A stretch of 64,000 nucleotides of DNA from Synechococcus sp. CC9616 (GCF_000515235.1 NZ_KI911558.1:2385796-2449795); one strand, 5' to 3'. Positions 36,375-47,721 are shown, counted from the stretch's first letter. Numbers and translations are program-made. Notes: generated from the sequence alone by a model not told the origin.

Positions 36375-38447
36375 TTAGTTGCCCTGATTCTTGGAAATGA
36401 TGGCTTCGGCCACATTGCGAGGAACTTCGGCGTAATTGTCGAATTCCATCGAGAAGATGCCCCGGCCCTGGGTCATGGAGCGGAGCTCGGTGGCGTAACC
36501 GAACATCTCGGCAAGGGGCACCTTGGCCGAGATCTTGGAGGTGCCATCTTCGACGCCCTGGCCCTCAACCTGACCTCGGCGTGAGGACAGGTCGCCGATG
36601 ATCGATCCGAGGAAATCCTCGGGGACCTCGACTTCGACTTTCATCATCGGCTCGAGCAGCACTGGATTGCACTTCTTGACGCCGTCCTTGAACGCCATGG
36701 AACCAGCGATCTTGAACGCCATCTCCGAAGAGTCCACATCGTGATAGGAGCCATCAACCATCGTGCATTTGACATCGATGAGAGGGAACCCAGCGATCAC
36801 ACCGGATTCACAGGTCTCCTTCATGCCCTGTTCTGCAGGCTTGATGAATTCCTTTGGAACCACACCACCAACAATTTTGTTGACGAATTCGAAGCCGGAT
36901 CCCGGCTCACCTGGCTCCATTTCAATAACTACATGGCCGTACTGGCCCTTGCCACCGGTCTGTCGGGAGAATTTTCCTTCGCCGCCAGCAGAGGATCGGA
37001 TCGTTTCTCTGTAGGACACCTGAGGAGCGCCGATGTTGGCTTCCACCTTGAACTCGCGGAGCATGCGGTCCACGAGAATCTCGAGGTGGAGTTCCCCCAT
37101 ACCGGCAATCACGGTCTGGCCGGTCTCCTGATCGGTGCGCACCCGGAAGGTGGGATCCTCCTCCGCGAGTGACACCAGGGCTTTGGAGAGTTTCTCCATG
37201 TCCCCTTTGGTCTTCGGCTCCACAGCCACGGAGATCACCGGCTCCGGAACAAAAAGGGTCTCGAGGACGATCGGGTCGTTCGGCGTGCAGAGCGTGTCGC
37301 CAGTGGTGGTGTTCTTGAGGCCGAGAACGGCGCCAAGGTCACCGGCACGAAGCTGGTCAACCTCTTCTCTGTCGTCCGCTTTGAGAACCACAAGTCGGGA
37401 GATTCGCTCCTTGGCGTCCTTGGTGGAGTTGAGAACGTAACTGCCCTTCTCCAGAATTCCGGAGTACATCCGGACGAAGGTGAGCTTTCCGTAGGGGTCA
37501 GCCATCACCTTGAACGCCAAAGCACTGAAAGGAGCGCTGTCGTCGGAAGGACGGACTGCTTCCTCGCCATTTGGCAGCAAGCCCTGAATCGGGGGGACAT
37601 CAACAGGCGCCGGCAGATAGTCGATCACCGCATCCAGAACAAGCTGAACACCTTTGTTCTTGAAAGCTGAGCCGCAGAGCATGGGAACGAGACCATGCTT
37701 GAGAACGCCTTCACGAATACCGACCTTGAGCTCCTCGACCGAGAGTTCGCCACTGTCGAGGAACTTTTCGATGAGGGCTTCGTCGGTTTCAGCGACAGTT
37801 TCCATTAATTTGCCGCGCCACTCAGCGGCTTCATCTGCCATGTCGGCGGGGATCGCGGCTTCCTCGATATCCGTGCCGAGATCGTTCTTATAGATGTAGG
37901 CCTTGTTGCCAACAAGGTCGATGATGCCGCTGAGTTCACCCTCAGATCCGATCGGTAACTGGATCGGTACGGCGTTGGCTTTAAGGCGACTGGTGATTTG
38001 CTCGTAAACCTTGAGGAAATCAGCTCCCGTGCGGTCCATCTTGTTGACGAAAACCATTCGCGGCACCGAATAACGGTCGGCCTGACGCCACACAGTTTCC
38101 GATTGGGGCTGCACACCACCAACGGCGCAGAACACGGCAATCACGCCATCGAGAACCCTCATGGAACGCTCCACCTCGATGGTGAAGTCCACGTGACCAG
38201 GGGTGTCAATGATATTGATCCGATGGTCTTCCCAGCTCGTGGAGATGGCGGCAGCGGTGATGGTGATGCCGCGCTCGCGTTCCTGGGCCATCCAGTCGGT
38301 CACAGCCGCGCCGTCATGCACCTCACCGATCTTGTGCACCACGCCCGAATAGAACAGAATCCGTTCGGTGGTGGTGGTTTTGCCGGCATCGATATGAGCG
38401 GCGATTCCAATATTTCTGACGCGTTCCAGGGGAAAGGCGCGGGCCAC
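36375..38447 (-). CDS. fusA: Elongation factor G
   Basis: 690-residue translocase. G1 motif [16 protein letters not shown], switch [33 protein letters not shown], then domains II-V with [14 protein letters not shown] and [14 protein letters not shown]. Normal length for cyanobacterial EF-G1, and the position between rpsG and tufA is the classical str operon arrangement. Confidence 0.99.
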   Translation of the reverse strand: MARAFPLERVRNIGIAAHIDAGKTTTTERILFYSGVVHKIGEVHDGAAVTDWMAQERERGITITAAAISTSWEDHRINIIDTPGHVDFTIEVERSMRVLDGVIAVFCAVGGVQPQSETVWRQADRYSVPRMVFVNKMDRTGADFLKVYEQITSRLKANAVPIQLPIGSEGELSGIIDLVGNKAYIYKNDLGTDIEEAAIPADMADEAAEWRGKLMETVAETDEALIEKFLDSGELSVEELKVGIREGVLKHGLVPMLCGSAFKNKGVQLVLDAVIDYLPAPVDVPPIQGLLPNGEEAVRPSDDSAPFSALAFKVMADPYGKLTFVRMYSGILEKGSYVLNSTKDAKERISRLVVLKADDREEVDQLRAGDLGAVLGLKNTTTGDTLCTPNDPIVLETLFVPEPVISVAVEPKTKGDMEKLSKALVSLAEEDPTFRVRTDQETGQTVIAGMGELHLEILVDRMLREFKVEANIGAPQVSYRETIRSSAGGEGKFSRQTGGKGQYGHVVIEMEPGEPGSGFEFVNKIVGGVVPKEFIKPAEQGMKETCESGVIAGFPLIDVKCTMVDGSYHDVDSSEMAFKIAGSMAFKDGVKKCNPVLLEPMMKVEVEVPEDFLGSIIGDLSSRRGQVEGQGVEDGTSKISAKVPLAEMFGYATELRSMTQGRGIFSMEFDNYAEVPRNVAEAIISKNQGN

Positions 38448-38538
38448 AGGAAAGTCTCCGGGGTGGGGGCGTTAAAAGGCGGGTGAGACTCTACAGGCCA
38501 GACGTGTCTTTTAGACGTGACGCGCTGGCCTTCGGTCT

Positions 38539-39009
38539 TTAGTAGCGGTAATGGGCGAATGCTTTGTTGGCTTCAGCCATCTTGTGAGTCTCTTCGCGCT
38601 TGCGAACAGCGCTTCCAGCCTCATTGGCGGCATCCATCAGCTCACCGGCGAGCTTTTGCGCCATGCTGCGACCGTTGCGTGAGCGCGAGAAGCTGACGAG
38701 CCAGCGCAATGCCATGGCGGTGCCGCGTTCCTGACGAACTTCCATCGGAACCTGGTAGGTCGCACCACCAACGCGGCGAGCGCGCACTTCCACGAGTGGC
38801 GTAGCGTTTTTAACAGCGGTTTCGAACAGCTCCAGGGGGTCACCACCTGTCCGCTCATTAATCAGACCGAAGGCATCAGAGAGGATCCGCTGAGCCGTGG
38901 ACTTCTTTCCGTGCTTCATCAACCGGGCCACCATCATCGTGGCGAGTCGGCTGTTGAACTGGGGATCGGGCAGAACCGGGCGTTTTTCAGCGGCGTTGCG
39001 GCGGGACAT
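38539..39009 (-). CDS. rpsG: 30S ribosomal protein S7
   Basis: 156 residues: [70 protein letters not shown], and the C-terminal [20 protein letters not shown]. The usual S7 head protein, in the str cluster between rpsL and fusA. Confidence 0.99.
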   Translation of the reverse strand: MSRRNAAEKRPVLPDPQFNSRLATMMVARLMKHGKKSTAQRILSDAFGLINERTGGDPLELFETAVKNATPLVEVRARRVGGATYQVPMEVRQERGTAMALRWLVSFSRSRNGRSMAQKLAGELMDAANEAGSAVRKREETHKMAEANKAFAHYRY

Positions 39010-39065
39010 GGAGGGTCAGGTCGTAGTGAGCGAGATGGTTACAGAGGATCGATATGCTGCCTTAA

Positions 39066-39440
39066 TTACTCCTTTGGAGCTTTGGCACCGTATTTGGAGC
39101 GGGACTGACGCCGGTCCTTGACGCCTGCGGTGTCCAATGTTCCGCGAATGATGTGATAGCGAACGCCAGGTAGATCCTTGACACGACCGCCGCGGATCAG
39201 AACGACGGAGTGTTCCTGCAGGTTGTGGCCGATTCCACCGATGTAAGCGGTGACCTCGAACCCGGAGGTCAGTCGCACACGAGCCACTTTTCGCAGCGCC
39301 GAGTTGGGTTTCTTCGGCGTGGAGGTGTAGACGCGGGTGCAGACCCCGCGACGCTCCGGACAGGACCTCAGAGCTGGGGACTTGGTCTTGGCCTTGAGGC
39401 GCGAGCGCTCTGAGCGGATCAGCTGTTGGATGGTTGGCAT
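39066..39440 (-). CDS. rpsL: 30S ribosomal protein S12
   Basis: 124 residues: [15 protein letters not shown], the decoding loops [17 protein letters not shown] and [27 protein letters not shown], and the basic tail [14 protein letters not shown]. First gene of the str cluster. Confidence 0.99.
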   Translation of the reverse strand: MPTIQQLIRSERSRLKAKTKSPALRSCPERRGVCTRVYTSTPKKPNSALRKVARVRLTSGFEVTAYIGGIGHNLQEHSVVLIRGGRVKDLPGVRYHIIRGTLDTAGVKDRRQSRSKYGAKAPKE

Positions 39441-39512
39441 CGAGGGTCGTTAAGCGGTCGGACGCCCCGACCAGATTCGACAATCCACAACATTACTGGG
39501 TCGTGGCTCCCA

Positions 39513-39839
39513 TCAGCTTCGACTGAAGGCGCTTCCGCAGGCACAGGGTTCGATCCCTGCACCACTTCGGATCAGGAAGCCGCCTCCGCTGAGATCGCCG
39601 CGGTAGTCCAAACAGAGGCCCTGCAGCTGACGCAGCTGATTCTCAGGAGCGTGGAGGGTGACGCCGTCAGCCCGCGCGATGGCAATGCCGGCCAGATGGC
39701 CAGGTCGGATGCGAATCACGTGCTCGGCACAGTCTCCCGGTGTCAGATCAAGATGCATCTGCCCAGGAGTGCCAGCCACAGCGGCCTGACGCGCCAGTTC
39801 CGCCGCTGCGCTGGCGGTCAGACGCAGATTGGCAGCCAT
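39513..39839 (-). CDS. HesB/IscA-like iron-sulfur assembly domain protein
   Basis: 108 residues from ATG 39839 (MAANLRLTASAAAELARQAA); ATG 39854 in frame adds five. Late motifs match the A-type Fe-S carrier fold: LRQLQGLCLDYRGDLSGGGFLIRSGAGIEPCACGSAFS, with the C-terminal CxC pair and one upstream cysteine (GLCLDY). The central region is diverged from IscA/SufA. Downstream of the glycosidase gene by 4-19 bp depending on the start, so probably co-transcribed with it. Confidence 0.7.
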   Translation of the reverse strand: MAANLRLTASAAAELARQAAVAGTPGQMHLDLTPGDCAEHVIRIRPGHLAGIAIARADGVTLHAPENQLRQLQGLCLDYRGDLSGGGFLIRSGAGIEPCACGSAFSRS

Positions 39840-39858
39840 CAGGTTCAGCAGCAATCGC

Positions 39859-41565
39859 TCACCACAATGGCAGGGCCCTTTGCCGCACCAGTCCCAGTCC
39901 GTTGTGAATCCTGGGTGGGCTGCCGCTTCCGTTGATCAACGTCCGTCCTGCGGCGATCAGGGTTGTGGAGCTGCCACCGTCGAGGTTGAGGGCATCGCGC
40001 ATTCCGAGCTGTCGCATTGCAAGGCTGGTCTCCAGAAGGGTTGGGTTGCTGCCAGCTCCTCTGATGGCCAGCATCCAGATTCCGCCTTTCCCCTGGGCGA
40101 TCACGGTTCGTGGGGCTGTCTGGCTCAGGAAGCCTGGGCTGAATCCTTCACGTCGACCATCAAGCACGACCTGCCCGCCCTTCATCAGCAGCGGTCCTCC
40201 GCCCAGCACATTCGGCTTGTCCCCGAGCTGGTTGCTTGAGCTCATCTCAACCTTGGCCTGGTCTCCTGTTCTGGCCGGTAAAGGTGCTCCGCCACGGGCG
40301 ACGACCAAATCAGTGCCCTTTGGCAGGGAGACCCCGCGGCTCAGTTTGCTGTTGTCGTATTGAGCGATCACGCTGCCGGCGCGAATCAGGATCGCCTGTT
40401 CCTGGCCACTGAGTGAGCGGTAGTAGGGGCCCCAGGCTGATGTGTAGCGACTCAGACCGCGTTGGACGTAGCCGCTGTTGAGGAATCCAAGTCCCCAGCG
40501 GCGGCCATTCGCCACACGGAGTGCCTGATCCAGTCGCAAACGTCCAAAGGTCAGTGAATTGTTGGCTTCCCAGGCGATCACACCGCGATTCAGGATCGGT
40601 CCGGAAAGCCACAGCCCATCACGACGCAAAGCGCCAAGCGGAAGCTGTTTGATGCGGTTGAAGAAGCCGCCATTGATGGCGACGAGCGCACCAGCAGGTC
40701 TGGAGAGCTGGGGCAGGTAGCGGAGGCCCTGCTGTCTGCCTGCCATCGCCAGCGGCATCAGGGTCAGTCCCAGCCGGGTGAGATCCCCCCCGGCGCGCAG
40801 CACCACGAGAGGTTTCACCCCAACCCTGACGGTGCGACGTTCGATGGTCAGGCCGCGGCGGATGAGGGCGCTGATCGCCGGGTCCGAGAGTGGCAAGCCT
40901 CGGCCTGGGGTCGATCTGACAGCGGTCGTCGCAGGCTTGACCCCATCGAGCACCACGCGCCATGGACCGGCCAGGGTCAGGCTCTGAACCTTCGTGGCCT
41001 GCCCGCGCAGCGTCAGAAACGATCCGACTTGCTTGGGCATCAGTCCAAGACTGCGCAACGTGGCTTGTTGCCGTTGATCGCTGCGCAGATTCAGCAGCAG
41101 ATCACTGCCTCGGCGCTGAACAAAGACCGGCTTGTCGACATCCAGCACCAAACGCCCGGCTGTGCTGCCTTTGCCCTGTCTCAGTTGCCGTAGTTGTGCC
41201 GTCGGAAGCTCCAGGCTGAGGCTGTTGCCCTGGCGCCTCAGGCTCACCCCGAGGTTGTTCAGCCATGTCGCAACCTCCAGCGCTACCTCGTCTCCCAGTG
41301 TTCTGGTCGAGAACGACTGAATTCCTCGGCGGCGTCCATACCACTCCAGCTGGGCATTGCCGCCTGCGCCGCTGCGACGAAAGCCCAGACGGGCCTCCAG
41401 AAGATTCAAGGGCAGCCAGAGGCGCTCCGGTCGCGAGGCACTGCGGCCCTGCCAGGCCCAGTCAGCGGACAGACCTTCCCCCTCGATCGAGATGCGATTG
41501 CCACTGACCACCTCGCTGTTACGCAGCTCTGGCAGCGGAGGAGGCAGCTGAGCGATCAGAAGCAT
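39859..41565 (-). CDS. Phosphodiester glycosidase (NAGPA-like, DUF2233) family protein
   Basis: 568 residues. The N-terminal ~240 residues are a beta-rich region resembling AMIN or copper-amine-oxidase-like N-domains (RLWLPLNLLEARLGF, AGRLVLDVDKPVFV). The C-terminal ~300 have the phosphodiester glycosidase motifs GALVAINGGFFN (near 288-299), PNVLGGGPLLMKGG and DALNLDGGSSTTLI (near 527-540). A cell-envelope polysaccharide or glycolipid substrate is plausible. There is no clear cleavable signal at the annotated ATG (MLLIAQLPPPLPEL). Confidence 0.78.
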   Translation of the reverse strand: MLLIAQLPPPLPELRNSEVVSGNRISIEGEGLSADWAWQGRSASRPERLWLPLNLLEARLGFRRSGAGGNAQLEWYGRRRGIQSFSTRTLGDEVALEVATWLNNLGVSLRRQGNSLSLELPTAQLRQLRQGKGSTAGRLVLDVDKPVFVQRRGSDLLLNLRSDQRQQATLRSLGLMPKQVGSFLTLRGQATKVQSLTLAGPWRVVLDGVKPATTAVRSTPGRGLPLSDPAISALIRRGLTIERRTVRVGVKPLVVLRAGGDLTRLGLTLMPLAMAGRQQGLRYLPQLSRPAGALVAINGGFFNRIKQLPLGALRRDGLWLSGPILNRGVIAWEANNSLTFGRLRLDQALRVANGRRWGLGFLNSGYVQRGLSRYTSAWGPYYRSLSGQEQAILIRAGSVIAQYDNSKLSRGVSLPKGTDLVVARGGAPLPARTGDQAKVEMSSSNQLGDKPNVLGGGPLLMKGGQVVLDGRREGFSPGFLSQTAPRTVIAQGKGGIWMLAIRGAGSNPTLLETSLAMRQLGMRDALNLDGGSSTTLIAAGRTLINGSGSPPRIHNGLGLVRQRALPLW

Positions 41566-41660
41566 GGTGAAAGTCGATAGGGGAGTGACGCCTGCCTAGG
41601 ATTGAAAAGAGAGATGATTTTGCGGGCAATGACGCCGCAGATCATGTGTCCGTCCGGTTG

Positions 41661-44600
41661 ATGTTCATGCCCGATTCCATCCATTCCGCTGCTGCATCGT
41701 GGCCTGTCTGCGACTCCGCTGCACCGGAGTCTGTTGCGGGTGAAAGGGATGCCTGTGGAGTCGGGTTCCTGGCGCAGTTGTCCGGGGAAGCCAGCCACTG
41801 GGTTCTGAGCCAGGCACTGCGTGGGCTTGGCTGCATGGAGCACCGTGGGGGATGTGGCGGAGACGGCGACTCAGGCGATGGTGCCGGAGTTCTTTGTGAG
41901 ATTCCTTGGACGTATTTCAAAGCCGTATGGCCAGAGGCCAAGTCGGCCCGAGGCCTTGGAATGATGTTTCTGCCTGCCGATGCGCAGCGCCGCGAGGAGG
42001 CTCGACGTTTTTGTGAGGAGGAAGCTCGCGCCCTTGGACTGACGTCGGAAGGTTGGCGTGTGGTCCCGGTGGATCAGGATGTTTTGGGACCTCTGGCCCG
42101 CGAGACAGCACCGGCCATCGAGCAATGGATTGTCGGTGGTGGGCCGGAGGGAGATGCCTTCGAGGCACTACTGCTGCGGCTGCGTCGCCGGATTGGCTCG
42201 AGAGCAAGGCATGCCTGGGGATTTGAGTTGTCCCGCAGCTTTTACGTGGCCTCCCTCAGCAGCCGCACGGTTGTTTACAAGGGCATGGTGCGCTCCGAGG
42301 TGCTCGCTCGTTTCTATGCCGATCTACGTGACCCTCGCTTTGAGGTGAGTTTTGCGGTGTATCACCGCCGCTTCAGCACCAACACCTTGCCCCGCTGGCC
42401 CCTTTCGCAACCGATGCGGTTGTTGGGTCACAACGGCGAGATCAACACGCTCCTCGGCAATCTCAACTGGGCGAAGGCTTCCGAAGCCAGTCTCGAGGAG
42501 GTCTGGGCTGATGCCGCCGGTGATCTCAATCCGGTTGTCAATGAGGCCTTCAGCGATTCGGCCAACCTCGACGCCACTCTTGAACTGATGGTGAGGAGCG
42601 GTCGCTCGATCACCGACAGCCTGATCACCCTTGTTCCCGAAGCGTTTCGCAACCAACCCGATCTCGAGGAACGTCCTGAGGTGACGGCGATGTACGAGTT
42701 CAACGCTGGGATCCAGGAGCCCTGGGACGGTCCGGCGTTGTTGGTCTTCGCCGATGGCAAGCGCGTCGGAGCCACGCTCGATCGCAATGGATTGCGGCCT
42801 GCTCGCTGGTGTGCCACGTCTGACGGCTTTGTGATCATGGGCTCTGAGACGGGCGTCGTTGACCTCAGCGGGAAGACCGTCGTGAAAAAGGGCCGTCTCG
42901 GCCCCGGGCAGATGCTGGCTGTGGATCTGGAGCGGGGGCAGCTGCTCGATAACTGGGCTGTCAAAGAGGATGCTGCCGCTCGTTTCCCATACAGCGACTG
43001 GCTTGCTGAGCATCGACGTTCCGTGGCGGCACAACCCTGGAATCAGGAGCTTGCCCTCAGCGAATTCGACCTGCTGAGGTTGCAGACCGCCATGGGCTTC
43101 ACGGCCGAGGACCTCGATCTGGTGATCGAGGACATGGCCGGACTCGCTAAGGAGCCCACCTATTGCATGGGGGATGACATTCCCCTGGCGGTCCTCTCCG
43201 ATCGTCCACACCTCCTCTACGACTACTTCAAGCAGCGCTTCGCTCAGGTCACCAACCCGCCGATCGACCCCTTGCGAGAGAAGCTGGTGATGAGCCTTGA
43301 AATGCATCTGGGGGAGCGTCGCCCTGCTCTCAAGCCACAGGCGGCAGCAGCGGCTTTGATCCACCTGGACAGCCCGGTGATGAACGAGGCCGAGCTGGCT
43401 GCCATTCATCAGCAGGGCCTGCCAGTGGAGACGCTCTCCACCCAGGTGGCTGTTGAAGCCTGTGCAGGTGGTCTGCAGTCCGCCTTGAAGGCACTCTGCG
43501 ACAGAGCCGAACAGGCGGTGCGCAACGGTGTCCAGATCCTGGTGCTCTCCGATCGCGTCGATCAGTCCGGTCAGCCATCGGACCTGACAGCCACCACCGT
43601 GGCGATTCCGGCATTGCTGTCTGTGGGGGCTGTTCATCACCACCTGCTGCGCCAGCGCTTGCGTCTGCACTGTTCACTCGTTCTCGAGACCGCGCAGTGC
43701 TGGAGCACGCACCATGTCGCCTGTCTGATCGGCTATGGCGCCAGTGCCGTCTGCCCCTGGCTTACCTGGGAAACCACGCGCCACTGGTTGTCCCACCCCA
43801 AGACCAAAAAGCGGATCGAGCAGGGCAAGTTACCTGCCCTCGACGCGGATAAGGTCCAGGCGAATGTTCGCGTCTCACTGGAAAACGGGCTGCGCAAGAT
43901 TCTTTCGAAGATCGGCATCTCGCTGCTGGCCAGCTATCACGGCGCTCAGATCTTTGAAGCGATCGGCCTGGGTGCTGATGTGATCGACACCGCGTTCACC
44001 GGCACCACAAGCCGGGTCGCGGGCATGACGCTGGTGGAGCTCGCCAGCGAGACGCTCTCCCTGCATGCCAAGGCCTTCCCCGAGTTGAACCGCAGCAAAC
44101 TCGAGTTCATGGGATTCGTGCAGTACCGCACGAATGGCGAGTTCCATCTCAATACTCCCGAGATGTCGAAGGCGTTGCATGCAGCGGTCAAGGCCGGTCC
44201 GGGCTACGACCATTTCTCCACTTACAAAACACTCCTGGCGAACCGCCCGGTGACGGCGCTCCGCGACCTGTTGGAGTTCAAGCTGGCGCCCACGCCGCTG
44301 CCTCTGGATCAGGTGGAGTCTGCCGAGAGTCTCTGCAGGCGGTTTTGCACCGGTGGCATGAGTCTCGGGGCCCTCTCGCGGGAGGCCCATGAGGTGCTGG
44401 CGGTGGCCATGAACCGCATCGGTGGCAAGAGCAACAGCGGCGAAGGCGGTGAGGATCCCGCCCGTTTCCAGAGGCTGAATGATGTCGATGCCGATGGACG
44501 TTCCCTGTCGTTCCCGAGCATCGGCGGTCTGCGCAATGGCGACACGGCCTGCTCAGCGATCAAACAGGTGGCGTCGGGTCGCTTCGGCGTGACAGCCGAG

Positions 44601-46274
44601 TACTTACGCAGCGGCAGACAGCTGGAGATCAAGGTGGCTCAAGGGGCCAAGCCCGGAGAGGGCGGACAGCTGCCAGGGCCCAAGGTCGATCAGTACATCG
44701 CCTGGCTGCGCAACAGCAAGCCGGGCGTGGCGTTGATTTCTCCGCCTCCTCATCACGACATCTATTCAATCGAGGATCTGGCGCAGTTAATTCATGACCT
44801 TCACCAGGTGCATCCCAAGGCCCCTGTGAGCGTGAAGCTGGTGGCCGAGATCGGGATCGGCACGATTGCAGCCGGTGTCGCCAAGGCCAATGCCGATGTG
44901 ATTCAGATCTCCGGCCATGACGGCGGTACCGGTGCCTCGCCGTTGAGTTCGATCAAGCACGCCGGTAGTCCCTGGGAGCTGGGACTCACGGAAGTGCATC
45001 GCAGCCTTGTTGAAAACGGCCTGAGGGACCGCGTGCTGCTGCGCGCTGATGGTGGCCTCAAGACTGGCTGGGATGTTGTGATCGCCGCTCTGCTTGGCGC
45101 TGAGGAGTACGGCTTCGGCTCAGTCGCGATGATTGCTGAGGGCTGCATCATGGCTCGCGTTTGCCACACCAATAATTGCCCAGTTGGCGTGGCAACCCAG
45201 AAGGAAGCCTTGCGCAAGCGCTTCACCGGCGTGCCCGAGCACGTGGTGAATTTCTTCTGGTACGTGGCCGAAGAAGTGCGTCAGCTGCTCAGCCTGCTGG
45301 GGGTTGCCCGGATGGAGGACCTGATTGGCCGCAGCGAACTGCTGCAGCCTCGCTCCGTCGAGCTGGCCAAAACCAAATGTGTTGATCTTGCGAGCCTGCT
45401 GGCACCGATCAAGGGATCTGAAGATCGCTCCTGGTTGCGCCACGCTGCAGAAGCCCACGGCAACGGCCCAATTCTGGAGGATGTGCTGCTGGCGGATGCA
45501 GCGCTGATGAATGCGGTCGAAACCCATAGTCGCCACAGCCGCACGGTCGAGATCATCAACACCGATCGCAGCGTCTGCGCCAGGCTGGCCGGCGAGATCG
45601 CCCAGCGTCACGGCAATCGCGGTTTTACTGGTCAGCTGGATCTGACGTTCCGCGGCGCTGCAGGACAGAGCTTCGGCGCGTTCCTGGTTCAGGGTATGAA
45701 CGTGCGACTGGAAGGCGAGGCGAACGATTATGTGGGCAAGGGGATGAACAGCGGTCGTATCAGCCTCGTGCCATCGGATCAATGCATCGATCCCGGCGAA
45801 CAGGTGATTCTTGGCAACACCTGCCTTTATGGCGCCACAGGGGGTGAGTTGTTCGCCCTCGGCCGTGCCGGTGAGCGCTTCGGGGTTCGCAACAGCGGCG
45901 CCAGGGCTGTTGTGGAAGGCGCTGGCGACCATTGCTGCGAGTACATGACCGGAGGTGTGGTGGTGGTTCTGGGCAGTACGGGACGCAACATCGGCGCCGG
46001 CATGACGGGTGGCGTCACCTTCCTGCTGGATGAAGGAGATCGCGTGATGCCACGCGTGAATCCTGAGATCGTTGAGGTGTGCGGCATTACCACCGCTGAG
46101 CAGGAAGCCATGCTCAAGGGTCTGCTGGAAGCCCATCTGGCGGCAACCGGAAGCACCAAGGCAACAGTGCTCTTGGCGGACTGGGCCGCGGCGAAGAGTC
46201 GTTTCAGGCTTTTGGTTCCCCCGAGCGAGCGGGAAGCCATGGGTCTTGTCGACAAGCTGGCGGTGGTCGCCTGA
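41661..46274 (+). CDS. gltS: Ferredoxin-dependent glutamate synthase (GOGAT), large subunit
   Basis: About 1537 residues; the ATG at 41661 is chosen, with GTG 41646 and ATG 41667 as alternatives. A short propeptide precedes the class II glutaminase nucleophile Cys in ERDACGVGFLAQL. The FMN/synthase domain has SGHDGGTGASPLSSIKHAG and ALLGAEEYGFGSVAMIAEGC. The [3Fe-4S] cysteines are in CIMARVCHTNNC (Cx5Cx4C), about residue 1160. The GxG-rich C-terminal domain has CCEYMTGGVVVVLG. In cyanobacteria this size without a small subunit is the ferredoxin form; an NADPH-form cannot be excluded from motif alone. Confidence 0.93.
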   Translation: MFMPDSIHSAAASWPVCDSAAPESVAGERDACGVGFLAQLSGEASHWVLSQALRGLGCMEHRGGCGGDGDSGDGAGVLCEIPWTYFKAVWPEAKSARGLGMMFLPADAQRREEARRFCEEEARALGLTSEGWRVVPVDQDVLGPLARETAPAIEQWIVGGGPEGDAFEALLLRLRRRIGSRARHAWGFELSRSFYVASLSSRTVVYKGMVRSEVLARFYADLRDPRFEVSFAVYHRRFSTNTLPRWPLSQPMRLLGHNGEINTLLGNLNWAKASEASLEEVWADAAGDLNPVVNEAFSDSANLDATLELMVRSGRSITDSLITLVPEAFRNQPDLEERPEVTAMYEFNAGIQEPWDGPALLVFADGKRVGATLDRNGLRPARWCATSDGFVIMGSETGVVDLSGKTVVKKGRLGPGQMLAVDLERGQLLDNWAVKEDAAARFPYSDWLAEHRRSVAAQPWNQELALSEFDLLRLQTAMGFTAEDLDLVIEDMAGLAKEPTYCMGDDIPLAVLSDRPHLLYDYFKQRFAQVTNPPIDPLREKLVMSLEMHLGERRPALKPQAAAAALIHLDSPVMNEAELAAIHQQGLPVETLSTQVAVEACAGGLQSALKALCDRAEQAVRNGVQILVLSDRVDQSGQPSDLTATTVAIPALLSVGAVHHHLLRQRLRLHCSLVLETAQCWSTHHVACLIGYGASAVCPWLTWETTRHWLSHPKTKKRIEQGKLPALDADKVQANVRVSLENGLRKILSKIGISLLASYHGAQIFEAIGLGADVIDTAFTGTTSRVAGMTLVELASETLSLHAKAFPELNRSKLEFMGFVQYRTNGEFHLNTPEMSKALHAAVKAGPGYDHFSTYKTLLANRPVTALRDLLEFKLAPTPLPLDQVESAESLCRRFCTGGMSLGALSREAHEVLAVAMNRIGGKSNSGEGGEDPARFQRLNDVDADGRSLSFPSIGGLRNGDTACSAIKQVASGRFGVTAEYLRSGRQLEIKVAQGAKPGEGGQLPGPKVDQYIAWLRNSKPGVALISPPPHHDIYSIEDLAQLIHDLHQVHPKAPVSVKLVAEIGIGTIAAGVAKANADVIQISGHDGGTGASPLSSIKHAGSPWELGLTEVHRSLVENGLRDRVLLRADGGLKTGWDVVIAALLGAEEYGFGSVAMIAEGCIMARVCHTNNCPVGVATQKEALRKRFTGVPEHVVNFFWYVAEEVRQLLSLLGVARMEDLIGRSELLQPRSVELAKTKCVDLASLLAPIKGSEDRSWLRHAAEAHGNGPILEDVLLADAALMNAVETHSRHSRTVEIINTDRSVCARLAGEIAQRHGNRGFTGQLDLTFRGAAGQSFGAFLVQGMNVRLEGEANDYVGKGMNSGRISLVPSDQCIDPGEQVILGNTCLYGATGGELFALGRAGERFGVRNSGARAVVEGAGDHCCEYMTGGVVVVLGSTGRNIGAGMTGGVTFLLDEGDRVMPRVNPEIVEVCGITTAEQEAMLKGLLEAHLAATGSTKATVLLADWAAAKSRFRLLVPPSEREAMGLVDKLAVVA

Positions 46275-46289
46275 GTCAGCCCTCTTGCA

Positions 46290-46598
46290 GTGGCCTGGTT
46301 CATCAAGCACGAAACCTTCACCACCGAAACGCTTGCCCTGCCGATGGCAAAGCGGCGGCCCCACCTCGACGCGCACCGGGCTTGGGTGCAGCAGGAGAGC
46401 AAGGCAGGCCGGCGGATCCACAGCGGATTTCTGGTGGATGAGCAGCAACGGCCCGGTGGTGGCGGGCTGCTGATCTTCGAGGCGGAGTCCTATGCCGAAG
46501 CGCTGGCCTGGGTTCAGCAGGACCCGATGATCCAGGCCGACCTGGTGAGCTGGACCTTGCAGGAATGGATCCCCGTCAGCGGGGATGGCTGGCCATGA
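46290..46598 (+). CDS. YciI-like protein
   Basis: A 102-residue ferredoxin-like-fold protein, GTG start at 46290, 15 bp after the gltS stop. YciI pattern: [28 protein letters not shown], then [37 protein letters not shown]. YciI-type proteins are uncharacterised (possibly hydrolase-like with a His-Asp pair, and H25/D27-like residues HLDAH are present). The final 23 bp overlap the convergent lipA. Confidence 0.75.
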   Translation: MAWFIKHETFTTETLALPMAKRRPHLDAHRAWVQQESKAGRRIHSGFLVDEQQRPGGGGLLIFEAESYAEALAWVQQDPMIQADLVSWTLQEWIPVSGDGWP

Positions 46599-47445
46599 GG
46601 CGCTGTACCTCACCGGCGTGGTAGCTGCTGCGGGTAAGCGGAGTGCTCACCACCTGCAGGAAGCCGAGCTCCTCTTCACCCATGCGGCGGTAGTGCTCGA
46701 ACTGTTCTGGCGTCACGAAGCGATCCACGGCCAGATGTTTGGGGCCGGGTGATAGGTACTGGCCGATGGTCACGATGTCCACCAGATGAGCACGCAGATC
46801 GCGCAGCACGCCGATCACCTCCTCGTCGGTTTCGCCAAGTCCCACCATCAGGCCGGATTTGCTGTAGGTCTGGCCCCATCCCTCGCGCACCCGTTCCAGC
46901 AGTTCCAAAGACCGTTCATAGATGCCCTGGGGTCTTGCTCGTCGGTACATGCGCGGCACGGTTTCGATGTTGTGGTTGAGCACATGAGGGGCTGCATCCA
47001 TCACCGTGGCCAGGGCCTGCCAGTTGCCGCAGAGGTCGGGAATCAGTAGCTCGATCGTGGTGAGCGGTGAACGCTGTTTCACCTGTTCAATGCAGGCCAC
47101 AAACTGGGAGGCGCCGCCATCGTCCAGGTCATCGCGGTTCACCGAGGTGATCACAACGTGCTTCAGGCCCAGGCGTGCCACCGCTTCACCGAGGCGTGTG
47201 GGTTCGGTGGGGTCTAAAGCCCGAACGCTCTTGTCGAAATCGATATCGCAGTAAGGGCAGGCTCGGGTGCAGCCGGGCCCCATGATCAGAAAGGTGGCGG
47301 TGCCACCGGCGAAGCACTCACCGATGTTGGGGCAGCTGGCCTCCTGACAGACCGTGTTCAGGTTGAGGTCGAGCAGCAGGTCGGCAACAGCACCGATGCG
47401 CTCCCGCTGCGGGGCTTTGACGCGCAACCACTCGGGTTTGAGCAC
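46576..47445 (-). CDS. lipA: Lipoyl synthase
   Basis: Radical SAM enzyme that inserts two sulfurs into protein-bound octanoyl groups. 289 residues with both clusters' cysteines: auxiliary motif [12 protein letters not shown] (Cx4Cx5C) and radical SAM motif CTRACPYC (CxxxCxxC). [19 protein letters not shown] and [14 protein letters not shown] also match, as does the C-terminal RSSYHAGE with the conserved RSSY arginine-serine pair. Confidence 0.97.
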   Translation of the reverse strand: MLKPEWLRVKAPQRERIGAVADLLLDLNLNTVCQEASCPNIGECFAGGTATFLIMGPGCTRACPYCDIDFDKSVRALDPTEPTRLGEAVARLGLKHVVITSVNRDDLDDGGASQFVACIEQVKQRSPLTTIELLIPDLCGNWQALATVMDAAPHVLNHNIETVPRMYRRARPQGIYERSLELLERVREGWGQTYSKSGLMVGLGETDEEVIGVLRDLRAHLVDIVTIGQYLSPGPKHLAVDRFVTPEQFEHYRRMGEEELGFLQVVSTPLTRSSYHAGEVQRLMASHPR

Positions 47446-47528
47446 GGCAGAACCGGATCAATGCTTGACCCTAGATGTTGCAAGGAATCCATCGACCGGT
47501 GTGGGGCTTTCTCCTACGATGAATCCAA

Positions 47529-47602
47529 CGGGATGTAGCGCAGCTTGGTAGCGCACTTCGTTCGGGACGAAGGGGCCGCAGGTTCGAATCCTGTCATCCC
47601 GA
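47529..47602 (+). tRNA. tRNA-Pro (anticodon CGG)
   Basis: Cloverleaf: acceptor CGGGATG/CATCCCG, D arm GCGCAGCTTGGTAGCGC, anticodon stem CTTCG/CGAAG with loop TTCGGGA (anticodon CGG, reading CCG = Pro), T arm CAGGTTCGAATCCTG, discriminator A. CCA is not encoded. The AT-rich accessory region begins right after it. Confidence 0.95.
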
Positions 47603-47721
47603 TTGGCATGGTTCAGTTTGATGAGTTCTTGCACTTCAGTGCGTTCTCATGAAGTTCTGCGTGTTTGCTGAATAAGACTGTGCGACGGCCGCGTAATCTC
47701 AATCAAGAATAAAATAACGAT